DNA from: Sinotaia quadrata
Lineage: Eukaryota > Mollusca > Gastropoda > Architaenioglossa > Viviparidae
NCBI GenBank assembly: GCA_028829895.1
Contig: CM054178.1
Span: forward strand, 85,381,058 to 85,445,057
Length of the DNA stretch: 64,000 nt
Reading direction: 5' to 3'
Below, one piece after another: positions 49,806 through 61,740 of the stretch. The position numbers and the translations under genes were made by a program. Position 1 is the first letter of the stretch, and the number at the start of each line of letters is the position of its first letter. Below the pieces are notes generated by a model, which did no database searches, was not told the DNA's origin, and saw only the letters and a program-made list of their open reading frames with translations.

Positions 49806-50205
49806 TTCCGGATATAATAACGTGTGGCGAGCCTTATCCTTATTGTCAGGTTGATTGCCTAGTTCCGAATATAATAGTTCATGGTGAACCTTTTCCCTAC
49901 AGTCGGGCTGACTGCCTAGTTTCCGATATAATACTAATAGTCTCTGGTGAGTCTTATTATTGTTGTCCTGATTGCTTACTTTCGGATGTAATTGTCTACG
50001 GTGAGCCTTACCCCTATTATCTAGTTGATTACTTAGTCCCGGATATAATAAATAGTCTTTGGTGAGACTTATGCCTGTTGTCGAGTAGATGACCTAGTTT
50101 CAGATATAAGAGCCTGTGGTGAGCGTTATGCCTATTGTCGGACTGATTGCCTACTTCCGGATATAATACCGGTGGTGAGCCTTAGCTGATTGCCTAGTTC
50201 CGGCG
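49806..50205. repeat. 57-61-bp minisatellite, about 8 diverged units
   Basis: The unit runs ttccggatataat, then a variable 5-15 bases, then ggtgagccttatncctattgtc, then nggntgattgcctag. Units start near 49806, 49863, 49921, 49981, 50037, 50098, 50155 and 50198. The first five happen to be in frame (49760-50065), giving a repetitive Pro/Tyr/Cys-rich translation that I do not consider a gene. Confidence 0.85.
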
Positions 50206-50433
50206 GATGAAAAGATTGAACGAATTCAGTGTACCATTACGCCTCATCTCTAAAGTTCCTCTGACTTAAAAGCTGGAAATCCGCCGCCAGGGCAATTTTT
50301 TACTTTAAAAAAAATGTACGCATTTACCGTGATTCCTTCTACTTAGTCCACCCAGTCTTACATTTCTAGAACATAAATTCCTCCTTAGACAGCGCAATCA
50401 ACATTAGCGACAGGTAAAAGAAAGCGTGTAAAC

Positions 50434-50487
<54 letters not shown>

Positions 50488-51375
50488 GGAACAAAAATTA
50501 AGTACTTCTCAAAATTCAGCAAACACTGTTTAACTACTTTAGTTCCATTAAAATTGTTGGCCAATATTTTTTTTTTAATTTATACAATTATCATTGCTCT
50601 TCTTCGAAATATGACTGAAAGAGAAAACCTCACGCACATTGCTCTAGTCTTCAAAAGTTTTACAGATTCTTGAACTAAAAAATGAGTTGCAAGTGTGGTT
50701 CAAATTCTGTAGATCTCTCGAGCGCAATGAGTTGCTGCTATTTGAGTACGTATTGTACGTGATCGGTTCTAGAGCGTTTCCACAGCTCCCAAGTTCAGCG
50801 CGTTCATTGTATGGTGGCCAGATTTATATTACGTTTCATTCAAAACAGATTCCCTACTCTGGCTGTACATCTGTGCAAATAAAAAAAAAAAAATATGACA
50901 GTGGATCGCCTAGGCAGCCATATTACCAGATAAAAACAAACAAACGAAGACAGCGGTGAGTTAACTACAAGATAGCTGCCCTTTCTGTTATTCACCATTA
51001 AACACGCGCTATAAACAACACTTTCTTTATATTTCCTCCAATCCGGCTAATTCAGTGATTTCATTTTCTCTCTGAAAAGACTTTCTTTCTCAAACTCCTT
51101 CCAGTATGGATACTGTTAACTGAACTAAGGGGCAGTTACTCTGACCATGCAGCACAAAAAAAGTGCACTTAACCAAATGCACTTTCGAAGACATGTCCTA
51201 ACAAAAATTAACAGATACAAGAGCGTGCACGGACATATTCTCAATCGATCTTATTTTAAATTATTTCTTCTGTCTTTCACCACCACCACACTCTGAGTTT
51301 TTCCGTAAGTGGGGACAAGAAAAATGCCATATAACTTTTTGCAAAATCCATGTGCTCGCCGTCCTCAAGATCATA
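50206..51375. other. non-coding stretch
   Basis: Contains a (CA)n run at 50439-50486. The 90-codon frame at 50687-50959 ends in a poly-A/Lys stretch and has no motif. Confidence 0.45.
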
Positions 51376-51550
51376 GTACACTGAAATTGGACCTTAAGTG
51401 AAACAGGTCAGTCGACCTTACGTTATCAGAAATATGAACGTACGCTGAAATTGGACGTTAAGTGAAAAAGATAATTCGACTGTTAATGATCAGCAATATA
51501 AACAGACACCGGAACAAATCTGCTTTAAGTAAAACAGATATGATTGTATG
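51376..51550 (+). repeat. 64-bp minisatellite, left part (interrupted by R1)
   Basis: Units start at 51376, 51440 and 51504. The unit includes gaaattggaccttaagtgaa, then gtcgacctta and cgttatcagaaatatgaac. The third unit is broken at gtatg (51546-51550) by the R1 insertion and resumes at 53053. Confidence 0.9.
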
Positions 51551-53052
51551 TGTGGCGGAGTAAATTTGCCTATCTCTATTTCTAAACTTAATTGTTGTAT
51601 AAATTGTTAAATGTCAAAATGATCAGACCTTGGGCACTGCTTATGCTGATATTTTTAAATGTCAAAGTTGGAGGTAAACAACTCGGGTAAAGAATATGCG
51701 AGAATTTCATGATGTAATCTAAACTAGTTCCAGCTGGATGAGTAGCGTTTCTAATTAATATTCTCACACTTGTTCATAACAAACTCATCCAATGGAGATG
51801 GACCGAAAGTTTCTATGTTGAAGAAGTACTCTATTCTATCACTTTGAATTTGAATATAACTCAAGTCTGGTCATTAGCTTGTGGTAAGTTAACTGACTGA
51901 TAAAGAAACAATGGACTTAGAAATATTTCGTACATGTTTACTATTGATCTATGATTTGAATTGGAGAATGCTTTTGTAATTGAACCATTGTTTCTATGTT
52001 CACTAATTTGATTACGTTGTACATTATACTTGTGACTTTTGATCGCTTCCCTATTTTTTATGCTGTCTGCGTCAGGTTAACAAAATCGTTGCAGGATTTG
52101 TAAGTTGGGAATGTTTGTAAGAGAGAAAGGAGTTTTAGAGATGAATATGCCTTAAATTTAGTGATACCTTAGTTTGACCTTTTTTGGCAGAGAAGAGAAA
52201 GCCTTTTCTCCTTTCACTTCAGGCAACAGTGACTACTGTAGTACCAGATTATGTTGTTATGAGAATCCAGCGTTATCGTCAAACTTAACTGTAAACATTG
52301 TTGTAAGTTGATTCCTCTGAATTCCGTTTGAGAGCCAATACAGCAGAGATTTGTGGCTGAGTTTGGTGTCAAGAATTCACAAAGATTATTTGGGACATTT
52401 CTCATAGTGTGCTTGAGTAAGTGCACATGAAAATTTGAGAACATTCCTGCTGGTGTGATTGATATCACATGTGAAATTCTATATGATTCTACACTGTGTG
52501 CTTTGTGAGTGCATAGAAGATTGTGGAATAGTTGTGTAACATGCTTAGAAGGGGCACTTGGGTGGTCATCTGAATAAGAGAGACAGTGACTTGTTGCAAA
52601 CTGCATGATTGTAACAGCTGCCATCTTTGAAAAGGTATGTACATTGACTTCAATTATTTATCTGGAACTCCACTCTCATTCTGTGATGAATGATATCCAT
52701 GAACTTGATTATATATGTATGTTAATGTGACTGTTTACACACATTGATAACCATATGTTGGAGAGATAGTAGGTAGATGGGGGATCACTAAATATAGATT
52801 AAAGATGGATTTATCTTCTCCTTTGGTAAGAAGTTTTCCACCTCCGGAAATATTGTTTGATAGTAAATGTTTGTCTTTAATGTGGAAGAGAGAAAACGTT
52901 TACAGAGCCCGCATATCCACCAAGTGAGAGAGACGAGTGGTGTCTTCTGGAGAAACATTAATAACATAAATTGAGATTCTCATTATTTGTAATTAGTTAT
53001 GGGTGATTAAATAATAATAATAGCCAATAGCTAGAGTTGCGTAGGTGTCACA
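51551..53052 (+). mobile_element. interspersed repeat family R1, copy 3 (solo LTR with target duplication)
   Basis: 1502 bp, starting TGTGGCGGAG and ending GGTGTCACA, with gtatg directly repeated on both sides (51546-51550 and 53053-53057). The flanks are one unit of a 64-bp minisatellite that is continuous when the element and one gtatg are ignored, which confirms insertion and both borders. TG...CA ends, 5-bp duplication and lack of coding sequence fit a solo LTR. The extreme 3' end differs from copies 1 and 2 (which end aacaaaggggtgca). A 136-codon minus frame inside (52214-52624) is not shared by the other copies. Confidence 0.9.
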
Positions 53053-53232
53053 GTATGTTATCAAAAAATAAGAACACAATGGAACAAATTTACGTTAAGT
53101 GAAGGAGATAGGTCGACTGTATGTCGTCAGAAATATGAACAGACATTTTACGTTAAATTTACTTTAAGTGAAGCAGAGAAATCGACCATACATTATCAGA
53201 ACTTTGAACAGACACCGGAACAAATGTATGGG
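53053..53232 (+). repeat. 64-bp minisatellite, right part
   Basis: Continuation of the array at 51376: remainder of unit 3 (to 53075), unit 4 (53076-53140), unit 5 (53141-53209) and part of unit 6 (agacaccggaacaaatg). Unit 3, rejoined across the insertion, is 65 bases long like its neighbours. Confidence 0.9.
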
Positions 53233-55071
53233 CTGATTTTTCGTTCACGGTAATTTTCGGTCGATGTAAACAACAAACAAAGAAACACAACCTCAGTTTC
53301 CCAATTTCTTTCGCTATAAAGAACATCCATAATAATCATACAACTGGGGGAAAAAATCATTAGACAACTTTTGGTGGTGATGTTTGTCTGCGTTTACTTT
53401 GGTGTGTGTTTGTTTGTGCGTGCATTCTTATGATCTTACTGATGAGGACCGAACATATCACACAAGATTTTATGTTCAAATATTACTAAATGTATGCGAG
53501 AGGTGGCAGACTTTTTAAATCTTAAATCTTATGCCGTTTAGGAGGAAAACAGAAAGTCAAAAAGAGGAAACTGAAGGCTATACGCATTTACATTTCTTTT
53601 TTTTAATATTTTTTTTTTGTAACCGGAAGGTTATGCACTGTTTACCTATAATTAATGTGAGTCACGCTTTCCGCTTATGTTCACAACTTGCACTGTTTAG
53701 AAACGGCGGTCTTAAATCACTCTTTTCTTTTTAACATATTCCGCCAAAACATTATTTCATTTTTCAGCATAAAACCTCTACCTTGCTTGCGTTGAGTCGA
53801 CGACCTCTCTTAGACAACAAGGCCAAAAGTTAAAGGTATGCTCGGAATTCAATGACGCCTCTTTAATCACCTTTTAATCATACTAACATTTGAAAGAGAA
53901 TCTCGACACGCAAGCCCTTGTATTATGTTCGCTATTTCTCATTTACTTCACGCACTTATCGTCCGAAAACGCGTACGGGTGACCTTTTCAAGCCATGCTC
54001 CGTACGTCATTTTCACTAAGGCTCATTTTCAGTTTGCAAATAAAGTTTTGAGAAACTATCCTAATATCGAGTGAATATTACAGTCTATTTTTATTATTTA
54101 TTTCAGCACACTTCGCACATTTGCTGTTTGTAAATGAACAAAAATCGTCATTAAAGAACACTTTTAACACTTTGCCTATCCACAGCGGCCATGTCCCACC
54201 AAACATGATGTAATAACAGTATATATGTAAGTAATTTATCAAGGTAACTTCAGCACAGCTTGCTGAACATCATCGTGTTCAGTGTTCTTCAACCATTTCT
54301 TTCTTTCTTTTTCTTTTAAAGCCTATAAAGTAATAAATAATAAAAGAGCAAGAGCTTATAAGAAACGGAGTGAAAAGTATTTGTAAAGCTGAGCATTCGT
54401 GGGATGGGAGAAGAGGAATTTAAATTGATTAATTTACGAATGTATGGAAATGGACATCCTGAGGCTCCCTAAACTTTTTGTTGTTGTTGTTGTTAATCGC
54501 CCAAAAGCATTTTCTACATTTGGGGAACATAGTTTTAAGTATGTATATAGCCAGAATGACAGACAGACAAACTGGTAAACAGATATATGTAGAGAGACAT
54601 ATAAAAAAACAGATAAACAGATCGACGGACTAACGTAGATGGATAGATAGGCAGATGGATGTCGGATAAATAGACAGACAAACGGACAAGTGCATGGATA
54701 GATAGATGGATGAAATAGATAGATAGATAGCTTGCCTTTTGGAACAGCTGTGCACGACCAAGTCTGTCTCCGGAAGCACATTGTGAGATAATGTTTACGT
54801 CACTTAAGGTATACTTATAGTTTTATAACACATTGCTCACAGTTAATAAACACAGCAATCAGAATAGGTAATCCAGAATTGCGATAATTCAAACGCCAGG
54901 GTTGATCTTTCGAGTGTTCCACTGATCACTCCACAGTCTTAAAAACATTCTGACACAGTTTAATTGGAAGTTTTCTTTGACAGGTCTGCTGGCAAGAAAA
55001 TACCTGGAAATAATTGTTTTATGATTTTAATGCAATGAAGAGTTTCGCATCGATTACTTTTTGGTCAAATG
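53233..55071. other. non-coding stretch with a GATA/GACA-rich segment
   Basis: No gene is recognised. At about 54545-54735 there is a patchy agac/agat/gata microsatellite, which produces a Ser/Tyr/Leu-rich minus-strand frame (54434-54781) that is not a gene. Confidence 0.5.
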
Positions 55072-55312
55072 CAGCGTTTCCAAAACTGAGTCGCGAACTG
55101 ATTTTAGGTGAGTCTCAAAACGTATTTTTAAATTTCAATTTTTAAAAAATTATTTGAAAGTAGAAAATCGTGATAAAAGTGGGAAATAATATACGGACTA
55201 AGTTACCGGTGCCAGTCCAAAATTGGACTGATGACAGTACCGAGCATTGTCATTGAAGTTAGAGGAGTCATTCTCATAAGTGGGCCGCAGTTTAAAAAAT
55301 TGGGAAACACTA
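55072..55312. mobile_element. hAT-like MITE candidate
   Basis: A 241-bp segment starts cagcgtttccaaaactgagt and ends with the rough inverse (gcagtttaaaaaattgggaaacacta), so terminal repeats of the form CAGYGTTTCC(C)AA are visible, with flanking GC words tcgcgaac and gggccgca. There is no coding capacity. Flanking octamers gtcaaatg and atctaatt match only partly, so no clean target duplication supports it. Confidence 0.45.
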
Positions 55313-57910
55313 ATCTAATTTGTTTACAAAATTATCTTGTATTTTGCTATTAATTTTTAAATGAACATACATACACGTGCGCGCGCGCATACAATTATAT
55401 GTACAGTTTTTTATGGGAATTTATAGACTGTATAATACTTATTAGTGTCCTGAGGTTTACAAAGGACAAAGTGCGTTTTGTATTTTAATACATTTACTAA
55501 AAGTTACTAGTATTGCATGTGGTAAATAAACCATTTTAGACTGATGTTTCTTCTGGTTCGTGAAAATGTTTCCTGAAATGAAATAATCAATGAGAACTGG
55601 TGCTAACTCTCTGAATATTTGATACATCTCTTTCGTGTTGTAACCATTCGATTTGTTCTTGCATTTCGTTTTCTTTTCTTTTCATTTTTTGTTGTTGTTG
55701 TTGTTTAAATGCAGTACTTTAAGTAGTATTGCCTATTTCTGTTTACTCTCAAATATCGCATCCCAAAGTTATGGTAACATCTTGTATAATTACTTTTAAA
55801 AGCAAAGATTATAGCTAATAGTGCTAAGAATTATTTCATATATCTAATTTACTTGTCCAAGTGTTTACTGTTTTATGATTGAGATAGATTTTTAATGCAT
55901 TTAACTGGATCGTCTAACTGCATTGTTGTTGCTGTAATCTTTTACTGCTTTGTTATCCCACACCCCACCCCAGGCTTTATTAAATTAACATCGTCTTAGA
56001 TACCGAAAGAAGCTGTCATTTTGTGGTACGAACCAATCGTCTATACAGATGAAACCGACGCAAAACAATTTACATGTTTAAAAACAGTTTCAAGCCGGGT
56101 GACCCCTATTTCCCCTTATACTCAAACGTGTACATACCGTTCAATACGATTTGAATAAAATAAATATAGTGCGACTAAATCTTTGTTAAACAATGGTGGC
56201 TCGCAGTAAGTTCACAATAGTTATTGCACTTTACTGACTAGCGGCCGAGAACAAGGGAGTTTCAGTGCTTTCTCGACATACACAAAATAAATAAATAAAT
56301 GTACGTGTACTTGCGTATATGTGTACATTTTTGGCAGTGTTTACTTCGCGTGTCAAACGCCTCATAAAATTCTTCTGCTACTGCTGCTGTTGCCGATGTT
56401 CAGCTTGCCGTTTTAACGTAATGCTTTCGAGAATGGATGACATACTGAGGAGCCTCTTCGGTCTGAGGCAGAAAGACGTGCTGCTGTCCCTTGTCCCTTG
56501 AGACTGCTACACTGCGGTGAAACTAGCGACGGCTTGGTACGCGTGTCCTGATAAGAAACTAAACTGCAGCCGTGCATAAATTAAATCCTAACCCTCGTCC
56601 CAAGCCTGGGGTTGACATTCAACACTGCAGAAGTTTCAGTTACATATGAAGAGGAGAGGAAATGTAAACTGCCTGAACCTAACCACCTTGTAAAATTAAC
56701 ATTTAAAAAAAAAACATGGGTATAAAATATTTCACGATAATATTTCTTTCTTTTTGAGTGTGTGTGATTTAGATATTTGCCACTTGTTAACCGACAAACC
56801 CGGACTGTCCTATGTCTGGACCGGAGTCACCCGCAAAAATCAGGACATGCCCTCATGATTCGAATCGGAAAACTCGGGAACAGTCCTCTCGCGAAACAAA
56901 TCACTTACTGCCTAGCCAATCACGTTTTGCAAATCAGGGAGAAAGGGGAACAAAACTCTTTTGCAACGTAGTATTTCATTGGAAACCAATGACTGTAACA
57001 TAAGTACATGCATAGTCGTCCATCATGGAAACAATGCTATTATTGTCCTGCACACTGAAGCCATTAATCTTGATATCTGCCTGTCTTCTCTCGTGTCACC
57101 GTGTCTCGACTGAAATAAAAGAGTAAGCCGTGTATACAGTACATACATTTCTCTGGTGGATGAGTAATTTAAAAAAAATATATTATTATTCTTTTCTTCT
57201 TTTTTTTTTTTTTGGGGGGGAGGAACAAAACTGCTTTAAGAAAAGTTACAAATTTCAGTGTATTGCCTAATTCAACAGTGCATCTGTCCGTGGTCATAGC
57301 ATTTTATTTTAATAATTTTAATTTGTTTCTTATATATGATCTTTGTGACGATTGGTTTATTTGTGTTCTTTAGAATTAGAGGATCTGAGTCCATTGAAAC
57401 TCCAGAGTTATATGTAATTGTCTTCATAAACTCAATATTACGTACATTTTTCATATTAGTCCAATGACTACGTAAATAATACTACTCCACATTTCATATT
57501 TATGTTTACCTTTTCAGAGTTGACATTTACAATATAGTTTGCATGTCAGTCTCTTATTTAATTGTTGGTTATTAAAATATGTCTTTCACTGTAGTTTCCC
57601 CTTACTACTTTTAATCTTGCCATTCTTTCTTTCATCATAGTCTCCCTTAACATTTTAATTTTCTTTTAATTTTAACTTAAAATCCTTTATCACATTAGTC
57701 TACTCATTATGTTTGCCACCATCTTTTTCTAAGGAATGTCTTTTTTCCTCGTTACTTTTATTCCTTACAGTCTTTCACTGTATTCACTCTTTAACCCTTG
57801 TCCGTATTTCTTCTGAGAGTATCACTTTCCTGCGAAAACAACGAAGGCTGGAAGCGGATGCAAAACCCCAACACGGCCAGCCAGCTAGTTCATCTAACTA
57901 TAATCTCGCG
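55313..57910. other. non-coding stretch, nothing recognised
   Basis: No gene is supported. Short overlapping frames at 56777-57003 lie in slightly GC-richer DNA without a recognisable domain. T/G runs lie at about 57200-57220. Confidence 0.45.
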
Positions 57911-58191
57911 TTGCCATATTACTTGTAAGTCACTCGAATTATCTTCCGTTGCCATATTACTTGTAAGCCAGTCAAATTATCTTCCGTTGCCATATTACTT
58001 GTAAGTCACTCGAATTATCTTCCGTTGCCATATTACTTGTAAGTCAGTCAAATTATCTTCCGTTGCCATATTACTTGTAAGTCACTCGAATTATCTTCCG
58101 TTGCCATATTACTTGTAAGTCAGTCAAATTATCTTCCGTTGCCATATTACTTGTAAGTCACTCGAATTACCTTCCGTTACCTTATTACTTT
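57911..58191. repeat. 38-bp minisatellite with 76-bp higher-order repeat
   Basis: Units of ttgccatattacttgtaag plus 19 more bases start at 57911, 57949, 57987, 58025, 58063, 58101 and 58139, with a decayed eighth at 58177. Odd units carry cactcgaatt and even units cagtcaaatt without exception, so the true expanding unit is a 76-bp dimer. Confidence 0.95.
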
Positions 58192-58240
58192 CGAGACTCT
58201 CCCGCTATCTCCCATTCACTTAATCGTATGTCTAACTCCC

Positions 58241-58480
58241 ATGTTATCCCCTTTTTACATAAAACTTCTATATCTACAACTCGTGTTATCCCCTTTTCAC
58301 ATAGCAATTGTATATCTTCTGTATCTCGTGTTATCCCCTTTTCACATAGCAATTGTATAACTTCTGTATCTCGTGTTATCCCCTTTTCACATAGCAATTG
58401 TATATCTTCTGTATCTCGTGTTATCCCCTTTTTACATAGCAATTGTATATCCATCTCTCTCGATATCTCCTTTTTACATA
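58241..58480. repeat. 45-bp minisatellite
   Basis: gttatccccttttcacatag recurs at 58285, 58330, 58375 and 58420, spaced exactly 45 bases, with decayed copies on both sides (from 58241 and to about 58480). Frames on both strands (58185-58508 minus, 58228-58527 plus) only translate the array. Confidence 0.95.
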
Positions 58481-58580
58481 GCTCTCGTCTGTCTATCTCT
58501 CGTGACATTTCATTTCTTTTTATATAGCTCTCGCATATCTATCTTTCTTTCATGTTATCTCCTTTTAACCTAACTCTCAT

Positions 58581-58582
<2 letters not shown>

Positions 58583-58617
<35 letters not shown>

Positions 58618-58656
58618 ACACACACACACACACACACACATACGCACACACACACG
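58583..58656. repeat. compound (TC)n(AC)n microsatellite
   Basis: About 30 bases of TC followed by about 44 of CA/AC with one tacg interruption. Confidence 0.95.
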
Positions 58657-59559
58657 TTCAACAAAACTCGTAAATCTGTCTCTCAGGTTGTCTTTTCATT
58701 ACAAAGCTCTCGTAAATCTCGCGCGCGCGCGTTTGTCGGCTTTTGTGTGTATTTCTTATTCTCTCAGTTTGTCTCTCATTGACGTATTTCTCCTACATGA
58801 ATCTCTCGTGTTAATCTCCCATTAGTGTGTCACTCCTGTTCTTTCCTTACTCTCGCTTTAGTCTCCCATTAACATATTACTAATAAATATATCTCTCACA
58901 TTTGTCTCCTATTTTACTGCTAGTGTTTGCAGTAAAATGTCTCCACTCTTGGGTTCGTTTTCGGTGTTGCATTTTACAGGACGTTTCAAGCGTTGATCTG
59001 CCTTTAATTTTATCCCCCACCCCACCACCAACCAACTATCCTTTACTCAAGCAAAACAGTTCTTACGCGATAGCCTCCATTTTGGTATTATTTCTTTTTT
59101 TTATAAAAATGAAAGTATGGGCGCATATTTTAAACGTTAGTAATGTTAAAAATGGGTTCTCTTGTCAATGTGACTGCTACAGAATTTTTGCGGTTTGGTG
59201 GAAGTGGGTGGGGTGTAAAACTCTGCATACACGTGTTTCAACTTATTCATAAATTCCTTTCCATTCCCTCAGTTCCACCAGAAGTCGACAGGCAAAAATA
59301 TCCTGATAAACAGCAAAGGTCTTCGGGTAACCGCTTGTTCACTACTTTCTCACGTGACAGGGTCGCAACCATAGATGCCCCTTCGTTTTTCTTTCCGCCT
59401 CTAAAGCAGACATTTATGAACCTTTAAATGTCCTTTTCATTTCAACGCTTTTAGACTTAATACAGGTCTTGCCCTAGAACCGTGCATCACTATTAAATCA
59501 GAATCAGTGAATATTGGCATGGGAATTTGTATCTCGAATCTTTCGTACACAATCACGTG

Positions 59560-60022
59560 CTGTCTGGACCGACAGATGGACTTACTTGCATGCTGTGTGG
59601 ACCTACATCGGGACTTAATTGTGTCCATTATGGACCGACATCGGGACTTACTTGCATCCTGTCTGCACCGACATCGGAACTTAACTTGCACAATTTTCTG
59701 CACCGACAACTGGACTTCCCTCCTTGCTGTCTGGACCGACATCGGAACTTAACTTGCACGATTTTCTGCACCGATAACTAGACTTCCTTGCTTGTTGTCT
59801 GGACCGACATCGGAACTTAATTTGACTGCTGTCTGGACCGACATCCGAACTTAACTTGCGTGCTATCTGGACCGACATCTGAACTTAACTTGCACGCTTT
59901 CTGCACCGACAACTGGACTTCCTTGCTTGTTGTCTGGACCGACATCTGGACTTACTTGCCTGCTGTCTGGGCCGACAACTGGACTTTCTTGCGTGCTGTC
60001 TGGACCGACATCGAGACATACT
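59560..60022. repeat. 33-bp minisatellite, about 14 units, with subtypes
   Basis: The basic unit is ctgtctggaccgacatcgga followed by acttaacttgcac. A second subtype (tttctgcaccgacaactgga, then cttccttgctt) alternates with it at 59693-59790 and again at about 59898-59932, implying duplication of 66-100-bp blocks. Several open frames on both strands arise from the array because its period is divisible by three. Confidence 0.93.
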
Positions 60023-61070
60023 CGTGTGAAGGGTTTCTTCGATCAGTTATGAATAAACTGCGAAATTGCATTATGTTAATCTGTAGTTATTTTGATTAAT
60101 ATGGGGACACGAGTACAGCTTGGGTGTTTATTAGAAAAGATAGTTCAATTAGACGTGTAAGAAAGAATCAGAAGAGAGCAAGATGGCTTCCAGCAAAAGA
60201 ATGATTAGTTTCATTAATTTAAGAGCATAATGGCTACCTGCACAATTAAAAAATATAATGGCTACCTGCACAGTTGCATTAGTGTTGTTTATGCACGTAT
60301 GTTTGTGTGCGTGTTGTAGGAGGTATTGAAGGAGAGAGGATGGTGTCACGATTGACACATTCAGCCTCTCCCTCGCATTTCACAGAGTTGTAGACTGCCG
60401 CTCTTGAACAAGAATATATTCCTCAACCGCCAGACGAACAAGAGTTATCTCGCATGAACATGTCGGACTGGATTCCGTACTTTGGCGTATGTGACAAGGG
60501 TGGTGTCACGGGGGCGGGGGGGGGGAAGCACAACGCTTTGGGGGGCCCACTCTTCTCACTTATACCTTTAGCTCTTGTTTCTACATATTTAATGAACAAG
60601 TTGACCAGAAGAACCAGATCCGTCTAACTCCCCCCTCCCCATGCGGGACTGAGTTCAATATTTCTAAGTTCATAAGAGGAGCTATCGTGTGCAATCGTCA
60701 TTCACAAATCTAACAGAACAAATCAATGAATTAACAACACCGAAGTCCTCGGCCTATGAACCAAAGCAAACGATTGTGCGTCTTCTTGAAGGTGTGTGTG
60801 TGTGTGTGGGGGGGGGTATTTATTAGTAGTTGTTTTATTTCTTTCATACTGATGTCTCGACATAACGAGTTATAATGTAGCCTACTGTTGTTTTAAACCA
60901 GCTTTCTAAAACGTTTCTGACACCTTATTACCGCGTTGTTGATGATTCTGCTAGTGGTTGACAGCAAAACGGTACTGGTCAAAAAAATAAACTAAACGGT
61001 AATGATCATATAAGCAAAGCGGTATTGACTAAAAAAGTAATATATGTGTGATCAAAACAGCAATACGATA
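60023..61070. other. non-coding stretch
   Basis: No gene is recognised. G-runs occur at about 60514-60525 and a GT run into G-run at about 60792-60817. Confidence 0.45.
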
Positions 61071-61435
61071 GTGATTACACAAACGAACACAAACAATACG
61101 GTAGTGATTACACAAACGAACACAAACAATACGGTAGTTATTAAACAAACGAACACAAACAATATGGTAGTGATTAAACAAACGAACACAAACAATACGG
61201 TAGTGATTACACAAACGAACACAAACAATATGGTAGTGATTACACAAACAATACGGTAGTTATTAAACAAACGAACACAAACAATATGGTAGTGATTACA
61301 CAAACGAACACAAACAATACGGTAGTTATTAAACAAACAAACACAAACAATATGGTAGTGATTAAACAAACGAACACAAACAACACGGTAGTGATTAAAC
61401 AAACAAACACAAACAATACGGTAGTGGTGTACAAA
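61071..61435. repeat. 32-33-bp minisatellite, about 11 units
   Basis: The unit is acaaacgaacacaaacaata plus cggtagtgatta, with variants tatggtagtg and agttattaa. All frames across it are repeat translations (Asn/Thr-rich on plus, Val/Phe/Leu-rich on minus). Confidence 0.93.
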
Positions 61436-61740
61436 GCAATACAGTAGTGATAAAAAACAAAAAATGGTTGTGATAAAAAAAATGCAACACAGTATTGATC
61501 AATAACGCAATACGGTAATAATAAAAATTAATCAAAATGGTAGTGATATATGTAAAGCAATACGGTAGTGATCAAGAAAGCAATACGATAGTGATCAAGA
61601 AAACAATACGGTAGTGATCAAGAAAGCAATACGGTAGTGATCAAGAAAGCAATACGGTAGTGATCAAGAAAACAATACGGTAGTGATCAAGAAAGCAATA
61701 CGGTAGTGATCAAGAAAACAATACGGTAGTGGTCATTACA
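61436..61740. repeat. 23-bp minisatellite related to the preceding array
   Basis: Degenerate units to about 61555, then about eight nearly perfect 23-base units of caagaaagcaatacggtagtgat with a g/a variant (aagaaaac). The core caatacggtagtgat is shared with the 33-bp array just before it, so both derive from one ancestor. Confidence 0.9.

Noticed and set aside
52214..52624. 136-codon minus-strand frame
   Set aside because: Lies inside R1 copy 3. The aligned segments of copies 1 and 2 do not preserve it.
56193..56212. atggtggctcgca followed by gtaagt, like a tiny first exon
   Set aside because: Only four codons; no supporting second exon or promoter seen, so chance is likely.
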